The position numbers and the translations under genes are program-made. From the NCBI GenBank assembly GCA_907163375.1, contig CAJQUW010012660.1, forward strand, positions 124,001 through 188,000: a stretch of DNA of 64,000 bases, written 5' to 3'. The stretch's first letter is position 1, and each line of letters starts with the position of its first letter. This DNA is from Prostheceraeus crozeri. Its lineage: Eukaryota > Platyhelminthes > Polycladida > Euryleptidae. The notes under the pieces were generated by a model. The model made no database searches, was not told where the DNA came from, and saw only the letters and a program-made list of their open reading frames with translations. Positions 43,513 to 55,149 of this stretch are shown here, piece by piece.

Positions 43513-44378
43513 TATATTAGTAATCTTTTGTTAATTGGGACTATTAACAGTCCAAATTAACAAAAGATTACTAAAGGATAGGTATTCAGAATTCAAGTGG
43601 TAGAAAAATCAAGCAAAAATGTTAATTAGCGAGGGTAAATTTTTTCCCGAAAGTATAGAAGATAATAGCAATGAATTATACACAATAGATAAGCTAGGGT
43701 GTGGCTAGGGTTGACGTCAATTAAGTTGTAATTAACCATCTTCATTCGAGCATGTGGCAGTCAATTTCCAAGCTGAAGTTTTAGGATGATACGACACAAG
43801 GATACATTTGAAATGACTGTTGTATACGTACGGCCTCCATTTCCAATACACAAGCGGTTCATGCAGTTCTAGTAGACTGAATTGGGTAGACTGAATAGTC
43901 GTTATAGTACAACTTCACTAGTTGTTTTATTCTATTTGTGGTTTAATAAAGGCATATACTACCATTGCTTCGGTTGAATTAATCTTAAAATTCCGCATGT
44001 AGCTGGTTGAGCAACCGACTCCGGGTACAAAGGATCAAGCAGGTGGGTACGATCGAGCAGAATGCACGAAATCCACTTTCGGGCATGGTTTCAGAGTCGG
44101 AGCTGCTCGGAGTCGCTGGGAGCCGTGGTAGCAGGTCTGAGCCGGAGCCGACAGGAAATACCAGAGCTCCGGCTCCTGCTTGAGGTTTTACATGTATTTA
44201 GAATTCAGTCACTTTGCGAGATATAGTTATTTGACTGTAGTAGTGAAAACTGTGCCCTACTACGAGTGGGATAGGCACATGGATAGGTACATGTAAAATT
44301 CAGTGTTATCAATAGGTACATGTAAAATTCAGTGTTATTAATAGGAGCATGTATGACTTCTGTTTTACTGGATAGGTA

Positions 44379-45378
44379 CACTGTAAATCGCTCAATATCA
44401 ATCACATGCGAAGGATGCATACCAGAATATATTTTGGTATATTTCTGTATTCTTTTGGTATATATTTGTATGTTTTTCGCATGTTTTTTCAAATGTGGTA
44501 TGCTTTACATACTAAAGCCATACCGGCACAATGTTAAAGGAAAGCATAAATCATTTCCAAAGTACGAGTATGTTGAAATAAAGATCACACTAATGTCACT
44601 ATTGTTGTGTAAGTAGTGAGATAATGACATTCAAACGTCATACTTTCAATAATGAATTCGATTTTAGTACACGTAAGTCTAAGGTATTTCATGAATTATC
44701 AATAAGTATTCAATCATCAACAATTATGCATTATGTAATTTTGAAATTAAGCACATTATCAATCCGAAATAAAAACACATTATAATTCATGAACGCAAAA
44801 AATAGTTATGTTTGAGATATATAAGTCAACATGATTGCACGAAAAATATCGTTTGAATGAATTGACGTCAATCAACTTGGCCCAAAAAGTAGAGCTAACT
44901 AAACGTCCTGTTAATGTTGCTAGACATGTAGCATCGACCGCATAGTCGTGGAATATAAAATTCACAATAGATCTAATGTACTCAAATATCACTCTATCAA
45001 ACAAAAAATATTCACCACTAGTATTACCGAAAAAAGTTATTTGACAGTAGTATGTAATACATACATTTTTTTGCTATGTGACTTAAAGCTGCACATACCA
45101 AATGGATACCAGAGTTATACGAATAGGGATGAATTTGCATCGGGTCTCGTATATAAAACATACCAACAATTCGTATTTCGGTGTAAAACAGCCAATCACA
45201 GATAGAATAGTTCGTATCGCTACATACCAATCACATACGAAGGTAAATGAGATTTGGTATGAAAAACATACCAGATCTCTGTAAACATACGAGAATCTCG
45301 TATCAGATGTTAGTTTCAAATTGTATGTAATTTTGGTATATGTTTGTATGTAATTTTCGTATCGAGCGATTTACAGTG
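44379..45378. mobile_element. TA-target MITE, 1.0 kb (Tc1/mariner type)
   Basis: Perfect 15-bp ends CACTGTAAATCGCTC, followed by many 'ggtatg/catacc' and 'catacgaa' subrepeats in both arms. TA duplicated at 44,377-44,378 and 45,379-45,380. The empty site 'ggataggtacatgtgtttgg' is present in copy 2 near 47,651. No transposase. Confidence 0.9.
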
Positions 45379-45615
45379 TACATGTGTTTGGTACACTCGG
45401 TTGAATACATTGTGTTTCGGAACGTCTATGAGCGAACTTGCATGACTTGTTTCTGAGTACTTGGGTACGTACTGATAGACGTCCGTTGTTTGATTTTGAA
45501 TGAATTTGCTCAATTGCGACTATTGTTACTATTGCAACCATTGTAATCAAGATGACAGTCACATTGATTTTCCCTGTTACGTAGACAAACTAAGCTATAA
45601 ATATGAGATAGTTGT

Positions 45616-46130
45616 TTGATGACATACATAATGATGACTAGTATCCCAACGTCCTGGGTTGTCGCAAGAGACCTTGGATATTCGTTCAAAGCTATAGAAA
45701 CTGCAACAAGTCTCAGTGAAAACATCAACGCTGGTGATTTAGTTGATCGACTAATGGATCTAGATGAGCATGCTATGAATCATAATTTGGATCGTAGGTG
45801 GATAGAGGATTTCTCCATGCTACGCTGCAATGATAGTGAAATTAGGAGGATGAAATTGGAATGATATGGAAAGAAGGAGACATTTGACAGTGATTTAATA
45901 AAACGTTCTCCCAATAAAAGTGACTTCAGAAGGAAATTAGAAGGAGAGACATTTAAATTATTATGTGAACAGAACTGCGTTAAGTGTTTTAAACGGGAAC
46001 GGTCCCTTCTCTTTTTACCATGTTCTCATAGCGTTATGTGTTCTACATGTTATGTACCCTTTGAAACTTCATCCTGTCCCCTTTGTGATCAAGAAATATT
46101 TTCAACAGTCACTGTATATCGTGCATGATG
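45616..46130 (+). pseudogene. second UBA-RING (IAP-like) remnant
   Basis: UBA-like part: DLGYSFKAIETATSLSENIN with DLVDRLMDLDEHAMNHNLDR, closely matching the Polinton B copy (27.5-28.0 kb). The RING part follows: CVKCFKRERSLLFLPC, HSVMCSTCYVPFE, CPLCDQEIFSTV. It is enclosed by the two 1.31-kb direct repeats. Broken. Probably derived from a Polinton or the same captured host gene; no other Polinton gene is visible nearby. Confidence 0.65.
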
Positions 46131-46238
46131 AGTCATCATGCACGTCTGTGATTGGTCACTATTGTGTCTTTGTGTGGCTTTTCTATATAGGGAGGACACT
46201 GTACCGTTCTATTTCAAGCACAATTTGAGGCTAATACA

Positions 46239-46532
46239 ATGTCAATCAGCATGTCGTTCACTACCAACATTCCCATTTCAATAATTTACCGAAGTCAACT
46301 CTTCACCGGCAATATATTCTATTCTGCCGTAAATATAACTGGCTATAAAGCGGATTTGGTGGATTTGATGGAGGAAATAGCTAAGTATTTCCGCTGCGAA
46401 GAGGACGTTGTGGTGCAGAGAATGTTGATGAGAGTCGTGAACAACGCTCTTACACGAGTTGCAAGATTTTGGCTCAATGAAGTATTTCGCCCACTAGCTC
46501 AAACTGAGATTGTGCCGGAATTTTCACTGTGA
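46239..46532 (+). CDS. hypothetical frame, 97 residues
   Basis: MSISMSFTTNIPISIIYRSQ, then a helical KADLVDLMEEIAKYFRCEED and VVVQRMLMRVVNNALTRVAR. It begins shortly after the UBA-RING remnant and runs 19 bases into the second direct repeat, so the end may be secondary. No family recognised. Confidence 0.3.
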   Translation: MSISMSFTTNIPISIIYRSQLFTGNIFYSAVNITGYKADLVDLMEEIAKYFRCEEDVVVQRMLMRVVNNALTRVARFWLNEVFRPLAQTEIVPEFSL

Positions 46533-47824
46533 CAGGCTCCCCTATATGAAGCGCAAAAATCCCTTCACACAAGCAAAACGCAATGGTGCATATGCTACGA
46601 CTGACTTGGCTTTTGAAGTCAAAGGTTCACTCGAGGCCGCTATGCTGACGCATATTGATTTCTTGTGCATCAATTGAATTGATACAGCTGCAAGATACAT
46701 TCTAAAAAAAGTTGTGTACATTATCAATCTATAGAGAGACCCTATAATAATTATACACCTTGTATATATTCGCATGCGGCACCTAATATATATATTAGTA
46801 ATCTTTTGTTAATTGGGACTATTAACAGTCCAAATTAACAAAAGATTACTAAAGGATAGGTATTCAGAATTCAAGTGGTAGAAAAATCAAGCAAAAATGT
46901 TAATTAGCGAGGGTAAATTTTTTTCCCGAAAGTATAGAAGATAATAGCAATGAATTATACACAATAGATAAGCTAGGGTGTGGCTAGGGTTGACGTCAAT
47001 TAAGTTGTAATTAACCATCTTCATTCGAGCATGTGGCAGTCAATTTTCAAGCTGAAGTTTTAGGATGATACGACACAAGGATACATTTGAAATGACTGTT
47101 GTATACGTACGGCCTCCATTTCCAATACACAAGCGGTTCATGCAGTTCTAGTAGACTGAATTGGGTAGACTGAATAGTCGTTATAGTACAACTTCACTAG
47201 TTGTTTTATTCTATTTGTGGTTTAATAAAGGCATATACTACCATTGATTCGGTTGAATTAATCTTAAAATTCCGCATGTAGCTGGTTGAGCAACCGACTC
47301 CGGGTACAAAGGATCAAGCAGGTGGGTACGATCGATCAGAATACACGAAATCCACTTTCGGGCATGGTTTCAGAGCCGGAGCTGCTCGGAGTCGCTGGGG
47401 GCCGTGGTAGCAGGTCTGAGCCGGAGCCGACAGGAAATACCAGAGCTCCGGCTCCTGCTTGAGGTTTTACATGTATTTAGAATTCAGTCACTTTTGCGAG
47501 ATATAGTTATTTGACTGTAGTAGTGAAAACTGTGCCCTACTACGAGTGGGATAGGCACATGGATAGGTACATGTAAAATTCAGTGTTATCAATAGGTACA
47601 TGTAAAATTCAGTGTTATTAATAGGAGCATGTATGACTTCTGTTTTACTGGATAGGTACATGTGTTTGGTACACTCGGTTGAATACATTGTGTTTCGGAA
47701 CGTCTATGAGCGAACTTGTATGACTTGGTTCTGAGTACTTGGGTACGTACTGATAGACGTCCGTTGTTTGATTTTGAATGAATTTGCTCAATTGCGACTA
47801 TTGTGACTATTGCAACCATTGTAA
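46514..47824 (+). repeat. long direct repeat, copy 2 (1,311 bp, no insertions)
   Basis: Same sequence as copy 1 without the two MITEs, so it shows both empty target sites. It is directly followed by a Penelope-like reverse transcriptase fragment. Confidence 0.9.
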
Positions 47825-48420
47825 AACATTTCTTCAGAATCCAAATTTCGATGTCAGACGTCTCTATACTAGCATTCCTCACAATCTCGGGTTACAAGCC
47901 ATTCAATGCTGGCTGCAACGCTATCCAACATCTATTGATAGACGTATTAATCAAGATTTCATAATCGAAAATTTGAAACTGGTTTTAACTTGTAATACAT
48001 TTTCATTCGCGAACAATAGTTATAAGCAGATAAAAGGTACTGCTATGGGGACAAAGGTGGCTCCTAGTTACGCAACATTGAACCCTAGGATATTTAGAGT
48101 TCAAATTGAAAGAAACCATGGTACTTAGGTTGAAGAAATTGCAATTTCCATAATGAAGAAATGGCGAAGAAATCTTGATAACTGCTTCGTAATTTGGGAT
48201 TATGATCTTAATCGGTTGGACACATTCAAAAACTTATTGAATAATTTGGATCCAAATTTTTCATTTACAAAATGGAAGATGGTGATTGTGAAATTGCATT
48301 TTTGGATATTTTAATCATTCGAAAAGAAAACCGTGTTATTACTGATATGTATTATAAATCTACGGACACTCATCAATACTTACGCTTCGAATCTTGTCAT
48401 CCCCGTCATATCAAGCGTGC
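47825..48420 (+). pseudogene. Penelope-like reverse transcriptase fragment
   Basis: Contains FLQNPNFDVRRLYTSIPHNL, ENLKLVLTCNTFSFANNSYK and QIKGTAMGTKVAPSYATLNP, the RT3-RT4 region of Penelope-like elements. Further on come DNCFVIWD and, after phase changes, AFLDILIIRKENRVIT and YKSTDTHQYLRFESCHPRH. It lacks the start and the endonuclease. Truncated on the left at the direct repeat and on the right near 48,420. Confidence 0.85.
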
Positions 48421-48424
48421 CTAA

Positions 48425-49530
48425 TACCATATAAGTAGCCTAACATTTATACCGGTACAACAGCTTGTACATGGCCTTAAAAGCCCTATAATAAATTTGT
48501 AAATAGGCCTCAGCCTACATGTAGCCTACGCTTTGGCCTACTGAATGCGATAAAGCTATACTACGCGGGATGAGGTATTGGAAATTATCCACCTTTTATC
48601 TTAAAACGATTTAGAAGTCATGATGCAAATTATAGCCGTTGATCATCTTTTAGTTTTGTCATTCGATACCCATGCAGTGCCTTTAGTAGGCTGTACATGT
48701 AGGTCTAATGGCCTATGGCGGATGTCTACATAAGCTACACGCAAACTATCATATACATGGGCTGCGTCGTACGACTAGACCTGCATGTAGCTATAGCCTA
48801 CCAAGGCCCTGCATGGTTACCAAAACAATGGCAAAACTATAAGATGATAAACGATAACAATTTACATCATGATTTCTAAATCTTTGATTCTAGGCGTAGT
48901 CAATAATTGGCAACCTGCATGCTGCAGAGTTACAACCTGATATGCTACGCAGCCTTACGGAATGTATCAACGGTTTTTAGGCCCTAGGCTTATAGTCTGA
49001 CTAACGATGCATCAGGGTTTATCGTTTACAGCGTTGCATTAAAATTACTAGCTTAATGCCCAGGCTATTACAACCGGTCGGCCCTAAAGCTTGTAGGCCT
49101 ACTAAGGGTATTGAATCTTAGGAATAGTTTATCAAACAAGCCTAAATATGTGCTAAGATGTAGAGCGATGTATGTGCAACACGGATCCGTCCTTTGTGTA
49201 GGCAAAGGCCAATTTTTTTTGGCTATGGAAATGTGGAAACAATTGTCCACATTTCCGGGTTTACGGGTCTGCCTAAGACGGACGATCAGGACCCGAATTC
49301 AACCCTGAATTACACGAGCATCATGTAATTAATAAATAAATGAATTTCACTCAGTTTACACCATGATATGCACTATTGGACACATAGTGATCACATATCT
49401 GATTTCTTTTACATGTATCTGGCATTTTTCATTGTTTCCACTTAATAGGCTCACAGATTGCATGTAATCCTGTTCCAATAAACATTTCAGAGTCGGACAT
49501 GAATAAAAAGAAAAATAATGCAATCCTTCG
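48425..49530. other. no gene seen; one perfect hairpin
   Basis: Unique DNA rich in 'taggcctac' and 'acatgta' words. 49,225-49,254 forms an 11-bp perfect hairpin (GGAAATGTGGA, 8-base loop, TCCACATTTCC). No gene or RNA recognised. Confidence 0.5.
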
Positions 49531-50470
49531 ACGAACCGACTGACTTCACCACACTGTTAAGGATTTCTTTACCAACTTCAGGCATACTAAAAGTCACGTT
49601 CTTCCGCTACGTCGCTTTGTTGAACATTCGATTGATGAGGATTTGATGACACATACAGCGGAGAAATGCTTGAACTTGGCTCTCACCTCGAAAACTGTGC
49701 CGAGAAGCTGTGTTAGTCCTAAATGGAACTCTATTGTCACTACAAATGTTGATATGAGAACCTCGTGACATTCATTTATCAAAACAGGGTCAAACAGAGA
49801 TCTACCGAGCAAGGTGACAACATAATTACAAAGAAATGTTTGCTCCCATTGCGACTTCTGATTTTGTGAAACCAATTTTGTGATTTCATATGAGAACCTC
49901 GTAACATTCCCACATCAAAACAGGTTTTTAGTGCTTCCTAAATTTTGGTTAACATCAACCATGACCAGAATTCCCCTCACAGTATTAATCTGCGATGTGA
50001 AAATTTTCTATGCAAATTTAGAAGAGTGTTTTAAAACTGACACTACTAGTGCATTTTAGAAGCACAAAACGACCTGCATTCTTCGAGATTTTTATCACAA
50101 CGCTTTGCTTCCACACTTTTCATTCAACAATTTAATTCCATGTGGCTCATGGCACATTTACACGTATCCCTTGACGAGAGTCGTAGAAGGGACTCGCGGA
50201 ATAGTACATCTGAACGGTTGTTTTCTCTAACATTCATCTCCAATATTATACCGACCTCGCGTTGCTTGTCTATTGTTATTTGTTGGACTTTATTGGTGAG
50301 AATAGGATTTGAGCTCAGATTTCATCTTGAGTTTTATGTATTTTATGTGTTGCGTTCACATGGTGCATCAATTCAAATGTAACGTAAGCATTTGTAATGA
50401 CGCTTCCTATAGGCCTATCATGGTTAAGCCACAAACTCACTATCAACACTTTGCAAACAACACGAACATA
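49531..50470. other. decayed coding-like sequence, not identified
   Basis: A forward reading at 49,545-49,745 (HTVKDFFTNFRHTKSHVLPL, RRFVEHSIDEDLMTHTAEKC) looks like old coding sequence, interrupted afterwards. A family could not be named. Confidence 0.3.
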
Positions 50471-50479
50471 ATGGAGAAA

Positions 50480-52190
50480 TTATAGAAAATTTCCTGTTCA
50501 TCAAACGCAAACCAAACAAAGTAATAAACAATATCAAATCAATGGCAAGGCTGGATAACCTACGACTGGCTGAAGCTATTTTAATCAATGACTACAAACA
50601 AATTTCATGACGATGGAATGTTGATGCAATTTCACTGCATTTTACTGATTTCAAATTTCAATTCATTTCGCAAAACGTCTTTGATTTCACATTTTAAATA
50701 ATTATCGTTGTTTAATAATCGCAACAATTGTTTTATTATTAGTAGATTTATTAAAGGGCTTGAAATCATATCTAAAAATAATTATTTCACCCTTGACAAT
50801 AAATTTTATCTTCAAATTTCCGGAACTTCCATAAGAACTAGAATTGCACCCATAGTTTTGCATCACCAACTATGGGTTTCTTTGAAATAGAATTATATGA
50901 TAAGGCAATGTCAAACTGGAATCATATTGAATCATAATTGTATTTGGGCTATGCACCAGTGGTGTCAGTTGTGTGGTAAATAAAAAAATTGATGAACAGA
51001 AAATAATCCTAGTCAACATAAAACAAGCGTTTTATGATCTTGCAATCCATCATGGTTATTGTCAACATATTTCTATGTGGTCTTTTATCTATTTCCAAGC
51101 ATTTTTTACATCTATGATAGCTTTTGCATTTGAATTTTGTATTTTAGTTTTGCTTAGTTTATGCTCTTTCTTTTCGTAGTTCAAGATTAAGGAGCATGTC
51201 GAGATATTGAACATTCATATTGACTGGGGATTATTTTCTGTCAATAAACTTTCATTGGTGTCCGTCAATTTTTTGATTTGCCGAATTAGAATTGAGTAAG
51301 CAATATTGGATGAGTTATTTAGACGACTGCTTTTACTATGGTGACAAGATTGCGGTGACATTAAATAATTTTTTGAAATGTCAAATAATTTGCATCCAGA
51401 AATTAAATTTGCAACCGATTTTGACTCCTAAACCATAAACTCTCCAGAGGTTGCATTTTACAAAAAGATATATTATGTATTACGAAATGTACCATACAAT
51501 CTTTCAAAAAAAAATCTCGAGAATTGCATCAGAAAAACAAAGGAAAAGTAAAAGATCAAATGTAAACTCAAACTAAATTTGCTGGAATTCGGCTACGATT
51601 CAAAACTGATTGATGTTGCAATAAAAGTAGCTAAAAATGTACCTTAGATAAATCAAAATCTGATTCGAAAGATGCTAAATTATTACCTTTCATAACAGCG
51701 TCAATCCAAACCCAAGCATTTTTACTGCTGTAATTCGCCCTGTGACCAGCAGTTTGTTCTTACTCGAACCTTTCCAAAAAAATAGAGCTATTCCCATTAC
51801 AGACAACATAAATCATTATTAGCAATCCTCAGAAAAAATGATAATTTTGCTGTAACTGGCACAACTCAATGTGGAGATGCGAGGCGTAAATGTTGCGATC
51901 ATTTTATCATTTAATATGAAGATTAACTGTGAACATATGGATTTCGAACGGAAAAGGAATTTTAACTGCTACTCCAGTGATGTGCTTCATGTTTTGAAAT
52001 GCAAATACTGTTCAGATTATTACGTTGGCAAAACTGGAGATATCATACGTAATGGACCATACATCGTCAATATATCAATAATCCTAGTTTAGCTATCATC
52101 TTGTTAGCAACAAATATGAGCTACATGTGCTAATGACCATGACATTAAATTTGAAGCTGCACCTTTATATAAGTTTCCAAATATCGCAAT
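50480..52190 (+). pseudogene. decayed Penelope-like retroelement (RT and GIY-YIG)
   Basis: 50,708-50,890 holds FIKGLEIISKNNYFTLDNKF and YLQISGTSIRTRIAPIV, the RT 'GT.MGTK.AP' region in decayed form. Later stretches give NNLHPEIKFATDFDS, EVAFYKKIYYVLRN and KVAKNVP. At 51,880-52,060 the C-terminal KCKYCSDYYVGKTGDIIRNG is a GIY-YIG endonuclease motif. Many stops and phase changes lie in between, so it is an old copy. Confidence 0.75.
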
Positions 52191-52194
52191 CGGA

Positions 52195-53035
52195 TCCGTG
52201 AGGGGAAGCGAAGAAAGATACATGTACTTCATTTATAAATTCAAACTAAGATAAGATACTTCATTAAGATACTAAGATAATAAGATACTTCATTATGAGT
52301 TTATAACTCAATAGGGTCAATATATGAGTCAATATAACTCAATGTTCCTTTATCATTTTATGTCCAAAATGAAATTTATGTAAATTTTGTATTCTTTCTA
52401 GGAGAAATTAAGAGGTTGTAATCAACGAAAAGTGACTTTTCAAGAACTTTTCCAGTTGCATTCCTATCACTTATACATAACTACTTATAGCATCAATGCA
52501 AGTAGTAAATCAAGTATTTCTGTGGATGCTGTTGCGAGGCTGACTCCTTGTTATTATTAAATCGTCATATAAGTTGTGTTCGTGTGTTATGTTTTCAGCT
52601 ACACGCTATTATCAATGATAAGTTGTATACGAGAGAAATCTTTTAAACTTCTTCCGCGACTGTAGGGGAAAATTAAGCAACAAGTAGAAAACACACCCTC
52701 AGATGCATAGAAAAAGAAGCAAGATGGTTTGCCATTAAAGCTACTTTTCATCGATTTTGCCAATGGTAACGCAAAGGAAACATATTAGGGACGTGAAAAC
52801 CCAACCTGCAATCAGTCCTGATCAGTCCTTCCTTAACTTAAGCTCGAAATTAATGTATCTCAGAATACTTTCTAATAATCCTGTTATTCTATCCTACATG
52901 CTTCAGCTGGCAAGTTAGTTTCATGCACGGTTCACCATCGATCAGAATGCTGGCCTTGAAATTCGATGTAGATGATAAACAATTTATGAATCTAACAATA
53001 CAATGCCTCCGGCTTTTACGAGGTCGAAGTGATTT
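52195..53035. other. no gene seen; short direct repeats
   Basis: 52,240-52,330 has short repeats ('aagatacttcatta', 'tataactcaat'). Otherwise unremarkable. Confidence 0.45.
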
Positions 53036-53039
53036 TTAA

Positions 53040-53440
53040 ATGTTCCTGGTACCAACATGAAAGATGGCTTGCTGCCTGGGAATCGAACTCAGGCATGAAT
53101 ATCATCGAGGCGTGAATATCATCAAGACCAGCGAAGCCCACCCTCCATGATCGTGTCAGGAGCAAGCAAAGCTTTGCGCGGGCATTATGGCGTTACCTTC
53201 CTGGTTTGTTTTTATAACAATAGCAACTACTTTCAACAGACCTCGGAGACTGCGCGTAGAAAGCTTTACTTGCTCCTGACACGATCAGGGAGGGTGTGCT
53301 TCGCTGGTCTTGGTGTTCTTCACGCCACGTTAGCAGTTCGAGAAGTGGGTTTGACTCGCAGCCGGCGAGCCATTATTCATGGTGGTGCCAAGAACAAGGC
53401 GCATTGAAAAATCACTTCGACCTCGTTAAAGTTGGAGACA
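53040..53440. repeat. fold-back pair with tRNA-like B boxes
   Basis: Inverted arms of about 150 bases: 'gaccagcgaagcccaccctcc' (53,128) against 'gagggtgtgcttcgctggtc' (53,293), 'gatcgtgtcaggagcaagc' against 'gcttgctcctgacacgatc'-like sequence. Each arm carries a tRNA-type B box (agttcgattcc; gggtttgactc). Looks like two copies of a tRNA-derived SINE in head-to-head orientation. The 86-residue frame inside is a by-product. Confidence 0.6.
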
Positions 53441-53444
53441 TTGA

Positions 53445-54080
53445 ATTGTTAAGCAGACTAGCACATGCAATATTCAGAAATGAACTAACATTGTTACCGA
53501 TGAACGAACGATGTACGTGTAGTTACTGTATATTATTTTGAAGCACTTTTGCTTTAGTAGAAAGTTTCTGAGCGAAATACATTCTTGAAAATCACAGGTT
53601 CTGCTCAGAAAAATTACACTTGACTATACTAAATAACAGCTTGACGCAGACTTACAGTTGGAAAACGCTATCTATTTTTCAAGATACCTTGAACTTGAAT
53701 TCAGAAATATAATCTCTCTGGAAATATACAGGCCTTCGCTAAGGAGTTTCACTTTGTTAAGAAAATGGTTTTACTGACAGAAATTACTTATTTATAATCC
53801 ACAAAATTGTGCTGACGGCGCCCCATGATAGAAGGGAGATAATTTTAAACGCCACACTTTTACGTGCAGATAAAGTTTGTGGATAGGTATGCGTTCAAAA
53901 GATTTTGTAAAACAAACAAAATGTTCTAAAGTTGCAAATGATTTCGTGTTCTATTTCGCAAATATCTAATACACATTTATCACGGAGGAAGGCATGCACT
54001 TACTGCACCTTGGTAGTCAAAACACATGACAGACTGTCACTCAACGGGTCAGCTAAACAGAGTCACAATACATTCTGTAA
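53445..54080. other. no gene seen
   Basis: Unique sequence downstream of the first PAN gene; no features recognised. Confidence 0.45.
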
Positions 54081-54085
54081 AATTC

Positions 54086-54754
54086 TTATTTCAAGCACAT
54101 CGCAGAAACAGGTTGTGGAGTATTATGCAGCGTTTGTGAAAATTTTCTAGTCGAAGGATCTTTTTTAAAGACGCAGAATATCTTTTTGTTGCATTGCAAG
54201 GATAAGACATCTACTGGAAATCGTGGCCATTTGTCAATCTGCGTTGAGAATGGGGGTTTAAAGGTAGTCAAATCTGACATTTCCATTTTCATTCCCTTCT
54301 TCTGGCAAAATTGTTTTAGCTGTGCCACAGAAATAAGACTTCCATCATAAAGTTTAAACACTTGTTTATGTTGATTGATTATTACTTGAATTTCGTAGAT
54401 ATATTTGCGATTTAAATCGACAGGTTGTACACAATAGTTGAGTTTATAACCCACACACTTACCTGTTGACGACTTTGGTGTGTTTAGTGCCAGATAACAC
54501 CAATTGGTCTGCTTCATGACAAAATTATCACAATATTTGTGATACTTAGCACAGGATAACGCACATTCGGTTTTCGAGCGAACTGGCTGTCTGGCAAATG
54601 GAGGACAATCGACAATGCCATATTTCGAATACAAAAAGCTTACTTGCTCTTGTGGACTATTCAATATCTGTGGGCATATCCATCCTGAGACACTTGTCAA
54701 CTGGAACATGATTTCTAGAATTGAGCTCAGATATATCACTTTCATGACTCTCAT
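54086..54754 (-). CDS. secreted PAN/apple-domain protein, copy 1
   Basis: 222 residues. Signal peptide about 1-24 (MRVMKVIYLSSILEIMFQLT, cut near SVSG/W). A PAN/apple-like module spans ~45-110: PVRSKTECALSCAKYHKYCD, then NFVMKQTNWCYLALN, with the Cys pattern of PAN domains. The C-terminal half (FKLYDGSLISVAQLKQFCQK, WPRFPVDVLSLQC, IFCVFKK) has four more Cys and no family I know. Whole reading frame without introns. A TATAAA box-like sequence lies ~45 bases upstream (near 54,800). Probably an extracellular carbohydrate- or protein-binding protein. Confidence 0.75.
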   Translation of the reverse strand: MRVMKVIYLSSILEIMFQLTSVSGWICPQILNSPQEQVSFLYSKYGIVDCPPFARQPVRSKTECALSCAKYHKYCDNFVMKQTNWCYLALNTPKSSTGKCVGYKLNYCVQPVDLNRKYIYEIQVIINQHKQVFKLYDGSLISVAQLKQFCQKKGMKMEMSDLTTFKPPFSTQIDKWPRFPVDVLSLQCNKKIFCVFKKDPSTRKFSQTLHNTPQPVSAMCLK

Positions 54755-55149
54755 ATCTCTGATGATCGCGATGCTTAGATTCGAATATTTCCTTCTTTAT
54801 AAAAGATTAAGAGTAGTCTTTGACAATGCGATGCTGGCTTTTTGACGAGCTGCAAACTGCAAAGGCGCTGATGTGATTGTAGAAAAGTCAACAATGCCGT
54901 CGAAAAATGAATGCATTTAGCGAATGAAGCAAAAAGTACCCGCCGAAGCCTTCGACAAGTGTACGGATGTGATTGTTGAGGTTGAAGAGACACAATGAAT
55001 ATGCATTCCATATATTCGGATATGACGAATGAAAATCCAAACACAAAATACATTTTCAAAGAAATTTGCATATTTGCAATCCATTAATGACTAGATGAGA
55101 GTTGGTCATTGGATAAATACGATCCTGTCACTGGAATGCATCGTGTTCA

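Larger units (their letters stand above)
42377..45547 (+). repeat. long direct repeat, copy 1 (1.31 kb plus two insertions)
   Basis: Starts 'gccggaattttcactgtgac' and ends 'attgcaaccattgtaa'. Removing a hAT MITE and a TA-target MITE leaves about 1,310 bases that match copy 2 at 46,514-47,824 nearly base for base. Contains a strong hairpin ('aatcttttgttaatt' against its complement). The pair flanks a UBA-RING remnant. It could be LTR-like terminal repeats or a segmental duplication; no TG..CA ends were seen. Confidence 0.85.

Noticed and set aside
42377-47824. LTR retrotransposon
   Set aside because: Long direct repeats exist, but there are no TG..CA ends, primer-binding site, gag or pol inside.
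49225-49254. Intrinsic terminator
   Set aside because: Good 11-bp hairpin but no adjacent gene and eukaryotic context; probably incidental.
53040-53110. Functional tRNA gene on the reverse strand
   Set aside because: A B-box-like sequence is present but no full cloverleaf or anticodon arm could be drawn.
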